In this document: positions 19,817-28,906 of the stretch, in pieces
Layout of the letters: each line of letters opens with the position of its first letter
Numbering within the stretch: position 1 is the stretch's first letter
Source of the DNA: Caulochytrium protostelioides
Taxonomy: Eukaryota > Chytridiomycota > Caulochytriomycetes > Caulochytriales > Caulochytriaceae
NCBI GenBank assembly: GCA_003615045.1
Contig: ML014326.1
Span: forward strand, 1 to 28,974
DNA: 28,974 nucleotides
Reading direction: 5' to 3'
Notes under the pieces: model-generated
What the model was told of the DNA's origin: nothing
The model's database searches: none
What the model saw: only the letters and a program-made list of their open reading frames with translations
Position numbers and translations under genes: made by a program

Positions 19817-20385
19817 GGCGGCCACGTGGGTCCTGCGGCGAGCGGGCTGCTGGCTGCGGGGGCGGGCGTGAGACCGTGAGAAGCCACGGACGGGCGGATC
19901 ACGAGTCGCGGGCTGTGGGTGGGATCGGGTACGGCGGAGCTTCCGAGCAGGAAGCCGCGGCGGCCTGCGGCGGCGGCCGTCGCCTCGGGCCGGATCGCGA
20001 CGGGTGGCGAGTCAATCGAGCGGTCGCTCGAGACGGCGCCGCGCGTCTCGTCCTCGGGAGTTCAATCGGGGGTGCGTGGCCGTCGGAGGGTGCCGTGGTT
20101 CGTCGGAGGCCAGTCGGGCGCAGGGGACCCGGTGTGGGAGGGACACGCCGGCACTCCTGGGCTCATGGGGAGGATGCGGGGGGTCCGTGGTCTGAGCGCC
20201 TATGTCCGCGCCGTCCGTACCGACCGCGGTCTCCTCTGCGACTCGCCGCTGTCCAGAGAGCTTAAATCCCTCCACGCGCCTCCGCCCTCGAGCCGGCTTT
20301 TCCAAGGACGGGTGCTGATCCCACGGGTGCTCGGCCCCGCGGCGCAGCGCTGATCCCACGGCCTGCGTGCCGTGCTCCGCTCGCG

Positions 20386-20412
20386 CGGCGGCGGCGGCGG
20401 CGGCGGCGGCGG
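20386..20412. repeat. CGG trinucleotide tract, nine units
   Basis: Nine perfect CGG units lie in the kinase-LEU2 intergenic region. No gene uses them. Confidence 0.85.
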
Positions 20413-20989
20413 GGTGCTGCGCCTCCGGCGGGGGTTGGGCCGTGCGCACCGCGGCGCACCGCGGCGCGCGCCGTCGCGCCTGTCACGCCGGCCCTTCTCA
20501 CGCCCGCCGACGGCTCTCCCCGAGCGGACGCCGGACGCCGCCGCCACTGGCGCATCGCCCGCCGTCGGGGCGGCGGCGTCCGGTCAGTACAGGCGTCCAC
20601 GCGGGATCGCGCCGGCCACCGCGGCCATGCTCGCCGCCGTGCGGCCGAGCGCGGGATCGCTGGGCACGGCTCGTCACGACGCCGCCGACGCCGCCGTCGA
20701 CGACGCCGCCGCCGACGACGCCGCCGCCGGCCGGCCGGCCGAGAGCGCAGCGCCCAGCGGGCAAATCTGTCCACGAATGGCGCAGTCTGGTCGGACCCCC
20801 CGTCTCCTCGCCGAGTGGTGCCTGAGCCATCGTCCCCTCGGGCGCGGCCGCAGCAGCGACGGCATGCAGCGACGCGCCGGGGTCGCCGACGACGATGCCG
20901 ACGACGACGGTGCCGGCGGATGCGCGCTCAACCCCCCGCCACGCCAGTCACGACCGAGAAAGAGGAAAATGCGTGGAGCCGCACGCGGC

Positions 20990-21085
20990 GATGCGATGCG
21001 ATGCGATGTGATGTGATGCGATGCGATGCGAGGCGATGCGAGGCGAGGCCAGGCGAGGCCAGGCGAGGCGAGGCGAGGCGAGGCG
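20990..21085. repeat. Pentanucleotide array (GATGC/GATGT/GAGGC), about 19 units
   Basis: The array begins with GATGC units, passes through two GATGT units, then changes to GAGGC and GAGGCC/AGGC variants. The sequence variants are clustered along the array, a sign of stepwise local duplication. Five-base units cannot keep a reading frame, which supports the non-coding status of the region. Confidence 0.88.
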
Positions 21086-21191
21086 CGATGCCTCAAGATG
21101 GCGCCGAGACGGCCGATGCTGCGCGGCCCTGGACGCGCCTCGGGCTCAGGGGTCCACGGCGACGCGTGCACCATCGACGGCGACGACGACG

Positions 21192-21235
<44 letters not shown>

Positions 21236-21236
21236 C
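21192..21236. repeat. 9-bp tandem array (ATGGCGACG), five units
   Basis: Five in-register 9-mers, with the middle three identical, end about 330 bases upstream of the LEU2 ATG. The unit resembles in length, but not in sequence, the 9-bp units in the kinase gene. Confidence 0.82.
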
Positions 21237-21567
21237 ATGAAGCGACCGCGACGCGCGCGTAGGACACGGGGTTCCGAGACAGACGGAGGCGCCGCATCCC
21301 AGAAAGCCATGCCGATCGAAGGCGAGAGCCGGATGCCTGCCGGCTTGCCAAGGATCCTCCAAGTGACCGTCCGCATGGCGGATGATGGCAGGAAAGGGAA
21401 CATCATCAAGGAGGATAATCGCGGCATCCTGACCCAACAAGCGCCCTACGGTCGCCTTCTGTTCATCGAGATATCGATCCATCGAGTTCCTCTTGGGTGC
21501 TTCGCCTACGCCCATCATCGACCGTTCTTCCCTCGTTCGATTTTGATTGCCTGATCGCCCCCCCATC

Positions 21568-22297
21568 ATGGTCCAGAACGCCCATATCGTGCTGCTGCCC
21601 GGCGACGGCGTCGGCCCCGAGGTGACGGCCGCGGCGCGCCGCGTGCTCGAGACGGTCGCGAAACACCGTGCGGGTGCGGTCGCGCTGACGTTCAGCGAGG
21701 AGCTGATTGGCGGCTGCGCGATCGACGCCACGGGCGACCCGCTGCCCGACCAGACGCTCGCTGCGTGCCGCGCCGCCCAGGCCGTGCTGCTCGGCGCCGT
21801 CGGCGGCCCCAAGTGGGACAAGGCGCCGCGGCGCCCCGAGCAGGGGCTGCTCAAGCTGCGCAAGGAGCTCGGGCTGTATGCCAACGTGCGGCCGTGCTTC
21901 TTCCCGGCGGCGTCGCTCGTGGACCGGTCGTCGCTGCGCGCCGAGCTCGTGCGCGATGTGAACATCGTCGTCGTCCGCGAGCTCACGGGCGGCGTCTACT
22001 TTGGCCGCCACGACGAGGAGGACGCGAGCGGCAAAGCCGTCGACGAGATGGTCTACACGGTGCCCGAGGTCGAGCGCATCACGCGCGTCGCCGCGTCGCT
22101 CGCGATGCTGTCGACGCCGCCGGCGCCCATCATCTCCGTCGACAAGGCCAACGTGCTGGCCACGTCCCGCCTGTGGCGCCGCGTCGTCACGGACGTGCTC
22201 GCCAAGGAGTACCCGCAGATCAAGCTGTCGCACCACCTCGTCGACAGCTGCGCCATGCAGGTCATCCGCGACCCGCGCACGATGAACGGAATCCTGC

Positions 22298-22331
<34 letters not shown>

Positions 22332-22665
22332 CGAGCTCTCCGTGATCCCCGGGTCGCTCGGCCTGCTGCCATCGGCGTCGCTGTCGGGGTGGGGCCGCCA
22401 GGCGCTCGGCGTCTACGAGCCGATCCACGGCTCCGCGCCCGACATTGCCGGCATGGACAAGGCCAACCCGGTCGGCACGATCCTCTCGGCCGCGATGCTG
22501 CTGCGCTACTCGCTCGGCATGGACGCCGAGGCCAAGCTGGTCGAGCAGGCCGTCGCCCACGTCTTTGACCACCAGAACATCCGCACCGCCGACCTCGGCG
22601 GCCAGGCGACCACCACCGAGTTCAGCCGCGCCGTCGTCGCCGCTCTCGAGCCACTCCTGGCGTAA
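21568..22665 (+). CDS. LEU2: 3-isopropylmalate dehydrogenase (leucine biosynthesis)
   Basis: This enzyme oxidises and decarboxylates 3-isopropylmalate to 2-oxoisocaproate with NAD, the third dedicated step of leucine synthesis. The 365 residues match the family's full length. Visible motifs are [11 protein letters not shown] (9-19), [11 protein letters not shown] (74-84), [13 protein letters not shown] (97-109, substrate arginines), [12 protein letters not shown] (135-146, with catalytic Tyr 144), VDKANVL (191-197, catalytic Lys 193), and [10 protein letters not shown] (247-256, with metal-binding Asp 251 and 255). [11 protein letters not shown] and [13 protein letters not shown] (283-295) form the nucleotide-binding end. 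The site usually written VDNAAM reads VDSCAM here (225-230), which keeps the aspartate. The chosen ATG begins [14 protein letters not shown], which places the nucleotide loop as in relatives. No intron. It is divergent from the giant kinase gene, with OST1 downstream in the same direction. Confidence 0.96.
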
Positions 22666-23140
22666 CTGCATCATGACCCTCATGGGTATCCATCGATATC
22701 ATCAAACGCATGGCATGCCATGCCATGCCATGTCTCGATAAGAAAAATTAATGCGATCGGGGGGATGCGAAGGAGCCATCTGAAGGGCCCGGCGGTGCTG
22801 ATGAGAGGAAGAGGGTCCCCGCGTTGAGTTGGGACGGCCGCCGACGCCGTGGGCTGGGGCTCTAAGGCATTGGGCAGCTGAGGGGAAAGGCGGGCGAACG
22901 CGAAGGGAGCGATGCGGCGCGACACAGCGAGATCGGCCAGGGTCGCGCTACGAGCGACGAGCACGGCGGACCTCAGCGCCAACGGGCACGTGCGCTTCGT
23001 TCTCGTCGTCACGGGTCCCCCTGATAGAGAGGTGGATGTCGCGTCGTCTTGTCTAGGACGTCGTCGAGATGGTCTCGATAAGTGTGCGTTATCGACATGG
23101 AACGCGCCGCACGCCGCGTGAACCCTGAACTCTCCCTGGC

Positions 23141-23190
23141 CCGTCCCTGAACCGTCCCTGAACCGTTCCTGAAACTGAACCGTCCCTGAA
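23141..23190. repeat. 11-bp repeat (CCGTCCCTGAA), four copies
   Basis: Copies lie at 23141-23151, 23152-23162, 23163-23173 (one change) and 23180-23190, the last after a six-base spacer. The array is about 240 bases upstream of the OST1 ATG. It may be a simple slippage product or a cluster of factor sites. Confidence 0.8.
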
Positions 23191-23358
23191 TAACCATCAG
23201 GGCGCTTCATCGCCTCGCGTCGACTGCCGCTTTCCAGCCATCGCCGTCTCGCAAACGGGAACGCGACGCGCGTCTGCTTCTCGTTTCTCGCTGGTGCGCG
23301 AAGGTGGTGCGCCAATCGCCGCCGGGCTACCGGACTCTGCTGCTCGTTGATCGTTCTG

Positions 23359-23384
23359 CCACGTGCGAACTTCCACGTGCGAAC
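23359..23384 (+). promoter_or_regulatory. Tandem CACGTG (E-box) pair upstream of OST1
   Basis: CCACGTGCGAAC occurs twice with a 14-base period (23359-23370 and 23373-23384), ending 47 bases before the OST1 ATG. CACGTG is the core bound by Cbf1-type bHLH factors in fungi. The exact repeat of the flanks as well as the core makes chance less likely. Function is inferred from the motif alone. Confidence 0.4.
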
Positions 23385-23431
23385 CCCCTTCGTGCGATTG
23401 GGCGATCTGTGCTCCTAGACATTGGCTCACG

Positions 23432-25009
23432 ATGGCTCGGGCGACGATGCCGACGACGGCGGCAGCGACGGCCGGCCGGACGGCCGGGATCGCGTCGGCC
23501 CTGCTTCTCACGGTCGCGCTGCTGCTCGCGGCCGTCGCGACCAGCCTCACGACCACCGTGGCCGCCTCCGTGGCCGCCGTTGCCGACACGGCTGCCACCG
23601 CGGCGAGCACGCGTCACGGAGGCGCCAACAGCATTTCGACGCTGCAGATCACGGATCTGAACCGGAACATCACGATTGGGCCGCAGATCGAGCGCGAAGC
23701 AACGAGCGTGCGCCTGAAGAACACGGGCCGCGCGCCCGAGCTGCAGTTTATCTGGACGGTCGCGCGTGAGGACGCCGCCGTCCAGGGCTGGCTCGCGTTC
23801 CTGCCCGCCGAGCAGTACCGCCCCGCGCCGGACGGGCTGCTGGCCGACACCGTGCTCGAGTATGCGCCGCTCGCCGACAAGGGCGACGCGTGGCGGTACT
23901 ACCGCGTGATGCTGAAGGCGCCACTCGCCGCGGGCGCTGAGATCGATGTCGTCGTGCTGCGCGCGCAGCTGCCGCCAACGACGCCGCTGCCCAAGACCGT
24001 CGAGCAGCACGAGGCCGTCGGGCTCGTCTACGCGGGTCAGCGCGTCGTGCCGTCGGTCTACCGCTCCATCCGCCAGCACACGCGCTGGGAGTTCGCGATG
24101 GCCTCGCACATCGTCGACGTGGCCGACGGTCTCGAGCAGACCGACAAGATGGTGTCGGCCACCCTCGACAACGTCAAGCCGCTCACGGCGTCGGCGATGC
24201 GCGTGCACTACATCACGCAGCTGCCGAAGCTCGAGGTGCGGACCCACACGCGCACGCTCACGGTGAGCCATCTGGGCGCGCGTCTCAATGTCGACGAGAC
24301 GTACGATCTGCACAACACAGGCCCCGCGCTCCGCGCCGGATACAACCGCGTCGAAAGCACGCGCCGCGGGCCGCAGCACCCGTCGGGGCTCCTCTCGATC
24401 GGGCTCGCGCTCCCTGCCGGCCTCGACAACGTGTATTTCACCGACGCCATCGGCCACGTGTCCACGTCGCAGCTCCACCGCGAGCCGCAGCGCACGGTGC
24501 TCCATCTGGCCCCGCGGTACCCGATCTTTGGCGGCTGGCACTTCGCGTGGAACGTCGGGTATACGGTGGACACGCGCACCGTCCTGCGGCGCCTGCGCGG
24601 CGACCGCTACCTGGTGAGCGTCCCGTTCGTGCTCGGCCTCTCCTCGATCCCCATCAAGAACGCGGCCGTCCGCATCGTCCTGCCCCAGGGCGCCAGCCAC
24701 ATCAAAGTCGCCACAGCCGTGCCGGGCCTCACCGCCGAGCTGAGCACCGTGTACTCGTACTTCGATACCCGCGGCCGCCCGCAGATCACGCTTCGCGCCA
24801 CAACTCTGATCGAGGAGCACCAGAAACCCGTCCAGATCAGCTACACGCTCTCCGCCACCGAGGCCTACAGCAAGGCGGCGCTCTGCAGCGCCATTATTTT
24901 CGGGCTCCTGCTGGTCGGCCTCTTCTTCATGCGCCTCGACTTCCGGCTTACACCGAAGACAGCGCCGACGATCACGACCCCGATCCCCGTCAAGGTCAAA
25001 GCCATGTGA
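23432..25009 (+). CDS. OST1: Ribophorin I / OST1, subunit of oligosaccharyltransferase
   Basis: OST1 is a type I membrane subunit of the endoplasmic reticulum complex that transfers glycans to Asn-X-Ser/Thr of nascent proteins. The 525-residue product has an N-terminal hydrophobic signal (about 18-38, ALLLTVALLLAAVAT) and a long luminal region. Family landmarks include VNLD-type spacing around NVDETYDLHNTGPALRAGYN, the near-invariant APRYPIFGGWHFAWNVGY, and RYLVSVPFV. It ends with a transmembrane helix (about 482-500, SAIIFGLLLVGLFFM) and a short cytosolic tail rich in Lys and Pro. Length lies between the yeast (476) and human (607) proteins. The ATG at 23432 (CTCACG before it) gives a normal signal sequence; an in-frame ATG 69 bases upstream would put an unlikely Cys/Trp-rich extension before it. 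No intron. Confidence 0.94.
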   Translation: MARATMPTTAAATAGRTAGIASALLLTVALLLAAVATSLTTTVAASVAAVADTAATAASTRHGGANSISTLQITDLNRNITIGPQIEREATSVRLKNTGRAPELQFIWTVAREDAAVQGWLAFLPAEQYRPAPDGLLADTVLEYAPLADKGDAWRYYRVMLKAPLAAGAEIDVVVLRAQLPPTTPLPKTVEQHEAVGLVYAGQRVVPSVYRSIRQHTRWEFAMASHIVDVADGLEQTDKMVSATLDNVKPLTASAMRVHYITQLPKLEVRTHTRTLTVSHLGARLNVDETYDLHNTGPALRAGYNRVESTRRGPQHPSGLLSIGLALPAGLDNVYFTDAIGHVSTSQLHREPQRTVLHLAPRYPIFGGWHFAWNVGYTVDTRTVLRRLRGDRYLVSVPFVLGLSSIPIKNAAVRIVLPQGASHIKVATAVPGLTAELSTVYSYFDTRGRPQITLRATTLIEEHQKPVQISYTLSATEAYSKAALCSAIIFGLLLVGLFFMRLDFRLTPKTAPTITTPIPVKVKAM

Positions 25010-25570
25010 TCCTCGGATGACGTGGGTTCATGGTGGTTGTTTCATCGCAATAAAAAGGAATAAGATTGGAATCACCGAAGGAGAGAGCATGATCGCGCTC
25101 GCCCATGGCTGCATGATGGCTGTGGAAGAGGCGGAGCCTGCTGGCCCCGCGTTAGGGGCTCACGTGAGGGACACGCCGCCGCGACCCCACATCCGCGGCC
25201 GCCCACGCCGATCCGCCGGGCGCCCGTCGCGTGCTGCTAGGCGCCCATGCGCCCATGCGTAATCCGCATCAGGATTGCTTCGTTGGCGTCACGCGACGGT
25301 CTTTTCAATCGTGGCGAGAGTCTCTTCGAGATCGGGCACCCGTCCGAGGCCCCATAACGCCACGTGACGACGGACGTACCGAGATCGCTGCCGACGCCGA
25401 GAAAGGCCGGGCCCTGCGTAGGGGCCTCGACGATGGCGACCCGCCATCCGTACGCCTGGGCCCTTGCATTTTCGCATCGTCTTCCTGCAGATTCCGCGTC
25501 CTTTTCTGTACCCGACGGCGCCACCTCGCTGGGTGCGGCCGGCCATCTCGATTCGACCCGGCAGGGCGCC
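25010..25570. other. Intergenic between OST1 and the SET-MYND gene
   Basis: This 561-bp region holds the OST1 3' end and the promoter of the next gene. The frame of the downstream gene stays open from 25364, so a longer N-terminus is possible. Its translation there (Pro/Ala/Ser-rich) shows no family similarity. No other feature was recognised. Confidence 0.5.
25049..25054 (+). terminator. Candidate polyadenylation signal for OST1
   Basis: AATAAA lies 40 bases after the OST1 stop codon, followed by an A/G-rich stretch. Position and sequence both fit a fungal 3' end. Confidence 0.55.
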
Positions 25571-26965
25571 ATGATGACGGCGGATCTGCTCGCACCGCCG
25601 TGGCGGGCGCCCGCGACGGCGCCGCTCCAGATCGCCACCGTGCCCGGGAAGGGCCGCGCCTTCGTGGCCCGCACCGACCTCGCGGCCGGCGAGATTGTCC
25701 AGCGCTGCCGCGCCTACGGCGCCATCGTCGACAGTCAGTCCCTGCGCCGCGTCTGCGCCCACTGCTTCGCGCTGCCGGCGTCGCCGGACGCCGCCTGCCG
25801 CCCGCTGCCCGTCGCCTGCCGCGCGGACTGCGGCGTCGCCTTCTACTGCAGCGCGGCCTGCGAAGCCGGCGCGTGGCCGCGCCACCGTCTCATCGACTGC
25901 GCGCTCGCCCGCCGCTTCTTTCCCGACGCGGCGACCCGTCCCGCGGTCCCGCTGCTGCCCGACGGGCGGCTCCCGCCCTGGCAGGCCGACCACCCGGGTC
26001 CCCGCAACGACCGGGACTGGGACGCCTACACCGTCGACATGATCCGCCTCGTGATGGATCTTCTGGTTTGCCAGCTCAAGGAGAACAGCGGCGCCATGGT
26101 CGACGGCGGTCAAGGACGCAGCGGCCATGGGAACGGCGGCCATGAAAACGGCGCCCTGGATCCGCCGGAACAGCCGCGCTTCTGCGACGTCTGGAACCTC
26201 TGCGCCAACACGGACAATTTCTCGGCCGCACGGCGGCATCAGTTCGCAGAGATCGCGGCCGCGCTGGCGCCGCTCGTGGTTGCCATGTATGCGGATGCCC
26301 CGTGGTCGATCGAGCGCGCGGCGCTGGTGCAGCTGCGGGCGCCCGAGGCGGTCGCGCACGCCGCAACGCGGTCCGAGGTCACAGCGGACGACCGCGCCGC
26401 CGCATGGGCCGCGGGGATCCAGCAGCTCATCCTGCGCGAAGAATGCAACTCTTTCGGCCTGTACACATTCCATCTGAAGGGCCCGACCGCGCCGCGCCAG
26501 GGCTATGCGGTGGCCGTCTACCCGCACGCCGTCTTCTACAACCACCTATGCCGCCCGAATGTGGGCCATCTCCCGATCCCGCAGGGGCCGACGGCTGAGA
26601 CGGCCACCGCCGCGGGTCCGCCGGACATGGTTTTCTATACGACGATGCCGCTCGCGGCCGGCGAGGAGGCATGCATCGCATACATGGAGCCAATGAGCGA
26701 CCATCGCCAGCGCCGCGCGCTGCTCAAAGACGTGTTTCTCTTCGAATGCCGGTGCAGCGTCTGCGAGCAGTCGGACTGCGCCGCGCAGGCCGACACAGCC
26801 GATGTGACGGCACCGCGCCCCGATTTCCGACGCGACCTCTGCCCCGTCACGGCGTGCCAGGGTCGCCTGGTGCCCTGCGGCCTCATCCAGCTGCACTCCA
26901 AAGCCGCTGCTGTCTCGCCATCCCGCCTTGTCTGCGAAGCGTGCGGGACGCGTCTCTCTTTATAA
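25571..26965 (+). CDS. SET and MYND domain protein (SMYD-like lysine methyltransferase)
   Basis: Predicted protein lysine methyltransferase; the substrate is not predictable. The 464 residues begin the SET domain with VPGKGRAFVARTDLAAGE (24-41). A MYND zinc finger is embedded next: C62-x2-C65, C83, C87, C93-x3-C97, H105 and C110. The SET core resumes with ECNSFGLY (291-298), FYNHLCRPNVG (322-332, the NHxCxPN cofactor motif), and GEEACIAYM (364-372, catalytic-type Tyr 371). The post-SET FECRCSVC follows (391-398). A further cysteine group (LCPVTAC, CEACG, about 423-459) ends the protein. A Gly/His/Asn-rich linker (about 174-197) is a lineage-specific insert. The order MYND inside a split SET is typical of SMYD proteins. 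The ATG at 25571 is used because homology starts about 20 residues later; in-frame ATGs upstream (from 25364) cannot be excluded. No intron. Confidence 0.9.
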   Translation: MMTADLLAPPWRAPATAPLQIATVPGKGRAFVARTDLAAGEIVQRCRAYGAIVDSQSLRRVCAHCFALPASPDAACRPLPVACRADCGVAFYCSAACEAGAWPRHRLIDCALARRFFPDAATRPAVPLLPDGRLPPWQADHPGPRNDRDWDAYTVDMIRLVMDLLVCQLKENSGAMVDGGQGRSGHGNGGHENGALDPPEQPRFCDVWNLCANTDNFSAARRHQFAEIAAALAPLVVAMYADAPWSIERAALVQLRAPEAVAHAATRSEVTADDRAAAWAAGIQQLILREECNSFGLYTFHLKGPTAPRQGYAVAVYPHAVFYNHLCRPNVGHLPIPQGPTAETATAAGPPDMVFYTTMPLAAGEEACIAYMEPMSDHRQRRALLKDVFLFECRCSVCEQSDCAAQADTADVTAPRPDFRRDLCPVTACQGRLVPCGLIQLHSKAAAVSPSRLVCEACGTRLSL

Positions 26966-27502
26966 CCGGATCTTTTAGTAGTCAACTATCTGGCCTCCGC
27001 CGTAAAACAATATATGTATAAACTGTGGCGCCCCACGCCAGCGCCATAGATCGAGTGGACATCGTGCTGCACCATCGTGTGCTCCGCCACCATGTGCTGC
27101 GGCACAATGTGGCGGCCTTGACCCCCCATGGCGTCTGGTCATCCCGTCACGCCCGCCGTCCCGAGCAGTGTTCCTGGCCTGGCCGCCGAGGTATAGGGCA
27201 GAAGGCGGACATGGCGGCCGTAGCGAATCATCAAATCGTAACAGAACGGGCTAAGAGCCCAGAGGCTTCTTCACGCCTTCTGGTCACACGACCGTGAGTG
27301 GCCGCTGCCACCTGTCTCCAGACCTCACCCGTCTGCCGCCGCTCCCGCCCCCGCCGCTCACAGGCGACACGCGACACCTCCTCTCACGAGCCCCATACGG
27401 CTCTGCCAATTCCGTCCGTGGACATCTGCCCCTGCACCGTCGTCCCCTCCCCGCGTACGGCGATTGGCATTGATTGGAGAACGAGCTAGATCCATCAGTA
27501 CG
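26966..27502. other. Intergenic between the SET-MYND gene and BUD31
   Basis: This 537-bp region contains AT-rich sequence just after the SET-MYND stop (AACAATATATGTATAAAC near 27007), which may form its 3' end. A short degenerate repeat of GTGCTGC/CACCAT motifs lies at about 27066-27115. Two ATTGG boxes (27463-27467 and 27473-27477) stand close to the BUD31 ATG and may be coincidental. No gene was seen. Confidence 0.5.
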
Positions 27503-27943
27503 ATGCCGAAAGTCCGACGCGGCCGCAAGGCCCCGCCTGAGGGCTTTGATGAGATCGAACCGACCCTCATCGAGCTGGACAGCAAGATGCGTGAAGCCGA
27601 GACCGCGCCGCTGCAAGCCAACCAGACTAAAGAAGAGGCCATGTGGCCCATTTTCCAGATCCACCACCAGCGCACGCGCTACGTCTACGACCTATACTAC
27701 AAGCGCCGCGCGATCTCCCGCGCGCTGCTCGACTACCTCATCAAGGAGAAGTATGCCGACGGCAACCTCATCGCCAAGTGGCGCAAGCAGGGCTATGAGG
27801 CCCTCTGCTGCCTGCGCTGCATTCAGCCGCGTGACACCAACTTTGGTACGACATGTATCTGCCGCGTGCCCCGCGTCCAGCTCGGCGACAAGCCCGTTGA
27901 GTGCCGCAACTGCGGCTGTCGTGGTTGCTCCTCCGGTGACTGA
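27503..27943 (+). CDS. BUD31: BUD31/G10 spliceosome protein
   Basis: BUD31 is a small nuclear protein of the active spliceosome (NTC-related). The 146-residue product is almost the same length as human BUD31 (144). It starts [20 protein letters not shown], the conserved basic-then-acidic N-terminus. The core follows with [19 protein letters not shown] and [18 protein letters not shown]. The Cys-rich zinc-binding end has [25 protein letters not shown] and [14 protein letters not shown]. The ATG at 27503 gives exactly the family N-terminus. No intron is present, although the gene's own product acts in splicing. Conservation is high, so confidence is high. Confidence 0.97.
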   Translation: MPKVRRGRKAPPEGFDEIEPTLIELDSKMREAETAPLQANQTKEEAMWPIFQIHHQRTRYVYDLYYKRRAISRALLDYLIKEKYADGNLIAKWRKQGYEALCCLRCIQPRDTNFGTTCICRVPRVQLGDKPVECRNCGCRGCSSGD

Positions 27944-28813
27944 GCGCTCATGCGCTCGGTGCACCTACCACGGTACCGTTGAGTCGTCCGTTGGGGTATT
28001 AGTCGTCAAGCCACTATGCTCACGACGGAGAGCACTGGAAGCCGCCGCTACGGGCTGCGATCAGCGGTCCACAAAGCCATAGGGGCGACCGCCCTTTAGG
28101 CGCCCTGAAACCATCATCCATGCGGCGTGGCAGGGCCCTCTGCCGATATCGCCACCTACTAGGTTATGTTGGGATGTGCACCCGGATGCGTGATCATGGC
28201 ATCTGGCGCGCCATGAGCCACAGGCATCGAGGATTCGACAAGAAGCTGTCGAGACCGCACGATGCCACGTGCCGCCCGCCTGACCCACTCACCCCGTCCC
28301 ATCCATCGAGCGGAAGCCCGCCCTTCAACGCGCCCCGTGGTCATAGAGCAATCGCATGCCGCACCCGATACCCATAACATGTTCGCAGGCAGTCTGAAGC
28401 ACGATGTGCCCTCGGGACTCACGCGTTCGTGCCAGCAAGCCTTAACTCCACTCGGCCGACCTGCCTCGGCCGATGGGCTAAGCTGTCACCGCCAGACGCC
28501 CTCCGTCGCGATGACGGCTCTTTAAACAGAGTAGGTCAGGCGTTGTCGCTGTAGCATTGTTCATTATAGAGAGGATAGAGGAAAGCGGGGTTTGCGTCAA
28601 TCATCCAAGGAGTACTTCAACGAGTAAGAAAGCAAGCAAGGCAAGCAAGTGATTTGTGTCGCCGAATAAGCATTAAATTGGGATCCAGCTCACGGATAGT
28701 GCCGTACCTTCTGTAGCTCAGCTACTGAACCGAATAGCGCGTTTTTCGATGTGCTTGCACAGTTTATCTCAGCTGCTATGGACCAGCTGGCCATGCCAAA
28801 CCACTCAATTGAT
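27944..28813. other. Intergenic, no gene recognised
   Basis: This 870-bp region follows BUD31. GC content falls to the right, especially after 28500, where A/T-rich text and short AAGCAAGC repeats (about 28630-28650) occur. Open frames are short and have no recognisable features. The sequence CTGTAGCTCAGCTAC near 28711 resembles a tRNA A-box but has no tRNA around it. Confidence 0.55.
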
Positions 28814-28817
28814 AAAA
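28814..28817 (-). terminator. Pol III terminator of tRNA-Leu
   Basis: A run of four T on the minus strand lies six bases beyond the discriminator base of the tRNA. This is the usual RNA polymerase III stop signal. Confidence 0.75.
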
Positions 28818-28823
28818 TCAAGT

Positions 28824-28906
28824 TGAACAGAGTGGGATTCGAACCCACGCCTCTTACGAGAGTACGACCTGAACGTACCGCCTTAGACCAACTCGGCCAT
28901 CTGTCC
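28824..28906 (-). tRNA. tRNA-Leu (anticodon CAG)
   Basis: The tRNA is 83 nt on the minus strand. The acceptor stem pairs GGACAGA with TCTGTTC (six Watson-Crick pairs and one G-T), with discriminator A, as expected for leucine. The D-arm is TGGCCGAGTTGGTCTAAGGCG, the leucine type. The anticodon stem GTACG/CGTAC is perfect, with loop TTCAGGT giving anticodon CAG (28871-28869). The long variable arm CTC-GTAA-GAG makes it type II. The T-arm is GTGGG-TTCGAAT-CCCAC, all paired. There is no intron. CTG, the codon read, should be one of the most used leucine codons in this GC-rich genome. CAG pairing with an ordinary leucine body argues against CTG-to-Ser reassignment here. Confidence 0.97.

Larger units (their letters stand above)
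19817..21567. other. Repeat-rich divergent intergenic region between the kinase gene and LEU2
   Basis: This 1.75-kb region must hold both promoters. It contains at least three simple repeats (a CGG tract, a pentanucleotide array and a 9-bp array), listed separately. Frames through it are Arg/Ala/Pro-rich and unconvincing. The last 150 bases before LEU2 become less GC-rich and pyrimidine-rich (TTCTTCCCTCG), as expected for a leader. I found no exact Leu3-type CCGGNNCCGG site. Confidence 0.6.
22666..23431. other. Intergenic between LEU2 and OST1
   Basis: This 766-bp region contains the LEU2 3' flank and the OST1 promoter. GATAAGAAAAATTAATG at 22737-22753 is the most A-rich stretch and may mark the LEU2 3' end. 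An 11-bp repeat and a pair of CACGTG boxes are listed separately. A minus-strand frame of about 210 codons covers part of it but has no recognisable motif and looks accidental. Confidence 0.55.

Noticed and set aside
21240-21567. A Leu3-type binding site upstream of LEU2
   Set aside because: CCGG pairs occur (for example in GAGCCGGATGCCTGCCGG), but the spacing is seven bases, not the two required for the known site.
21463-22683. A 406-codon minus-strand frame covering LEU2
   Set aside because: It is the antisense shadow of the well-supported LEU2 gene, with Arg/Asp/His-rich sequence typical of such shadows.
22680-23315. A 211-codon minus-strand frame between LEU2 and OST1
   Set aside because: No recognisable motif, it translates the 11-bp repeat as part of its sequence, and it covers what must be the OST1 promoter.
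28705-28735. CTGTAGCTCAGCTAC, which resembles a tRNA D-arm
   Set aside because: There is no matching anticodon stem, T-arm or acceptor stem around it on either strand. It is simply a short palindrome.
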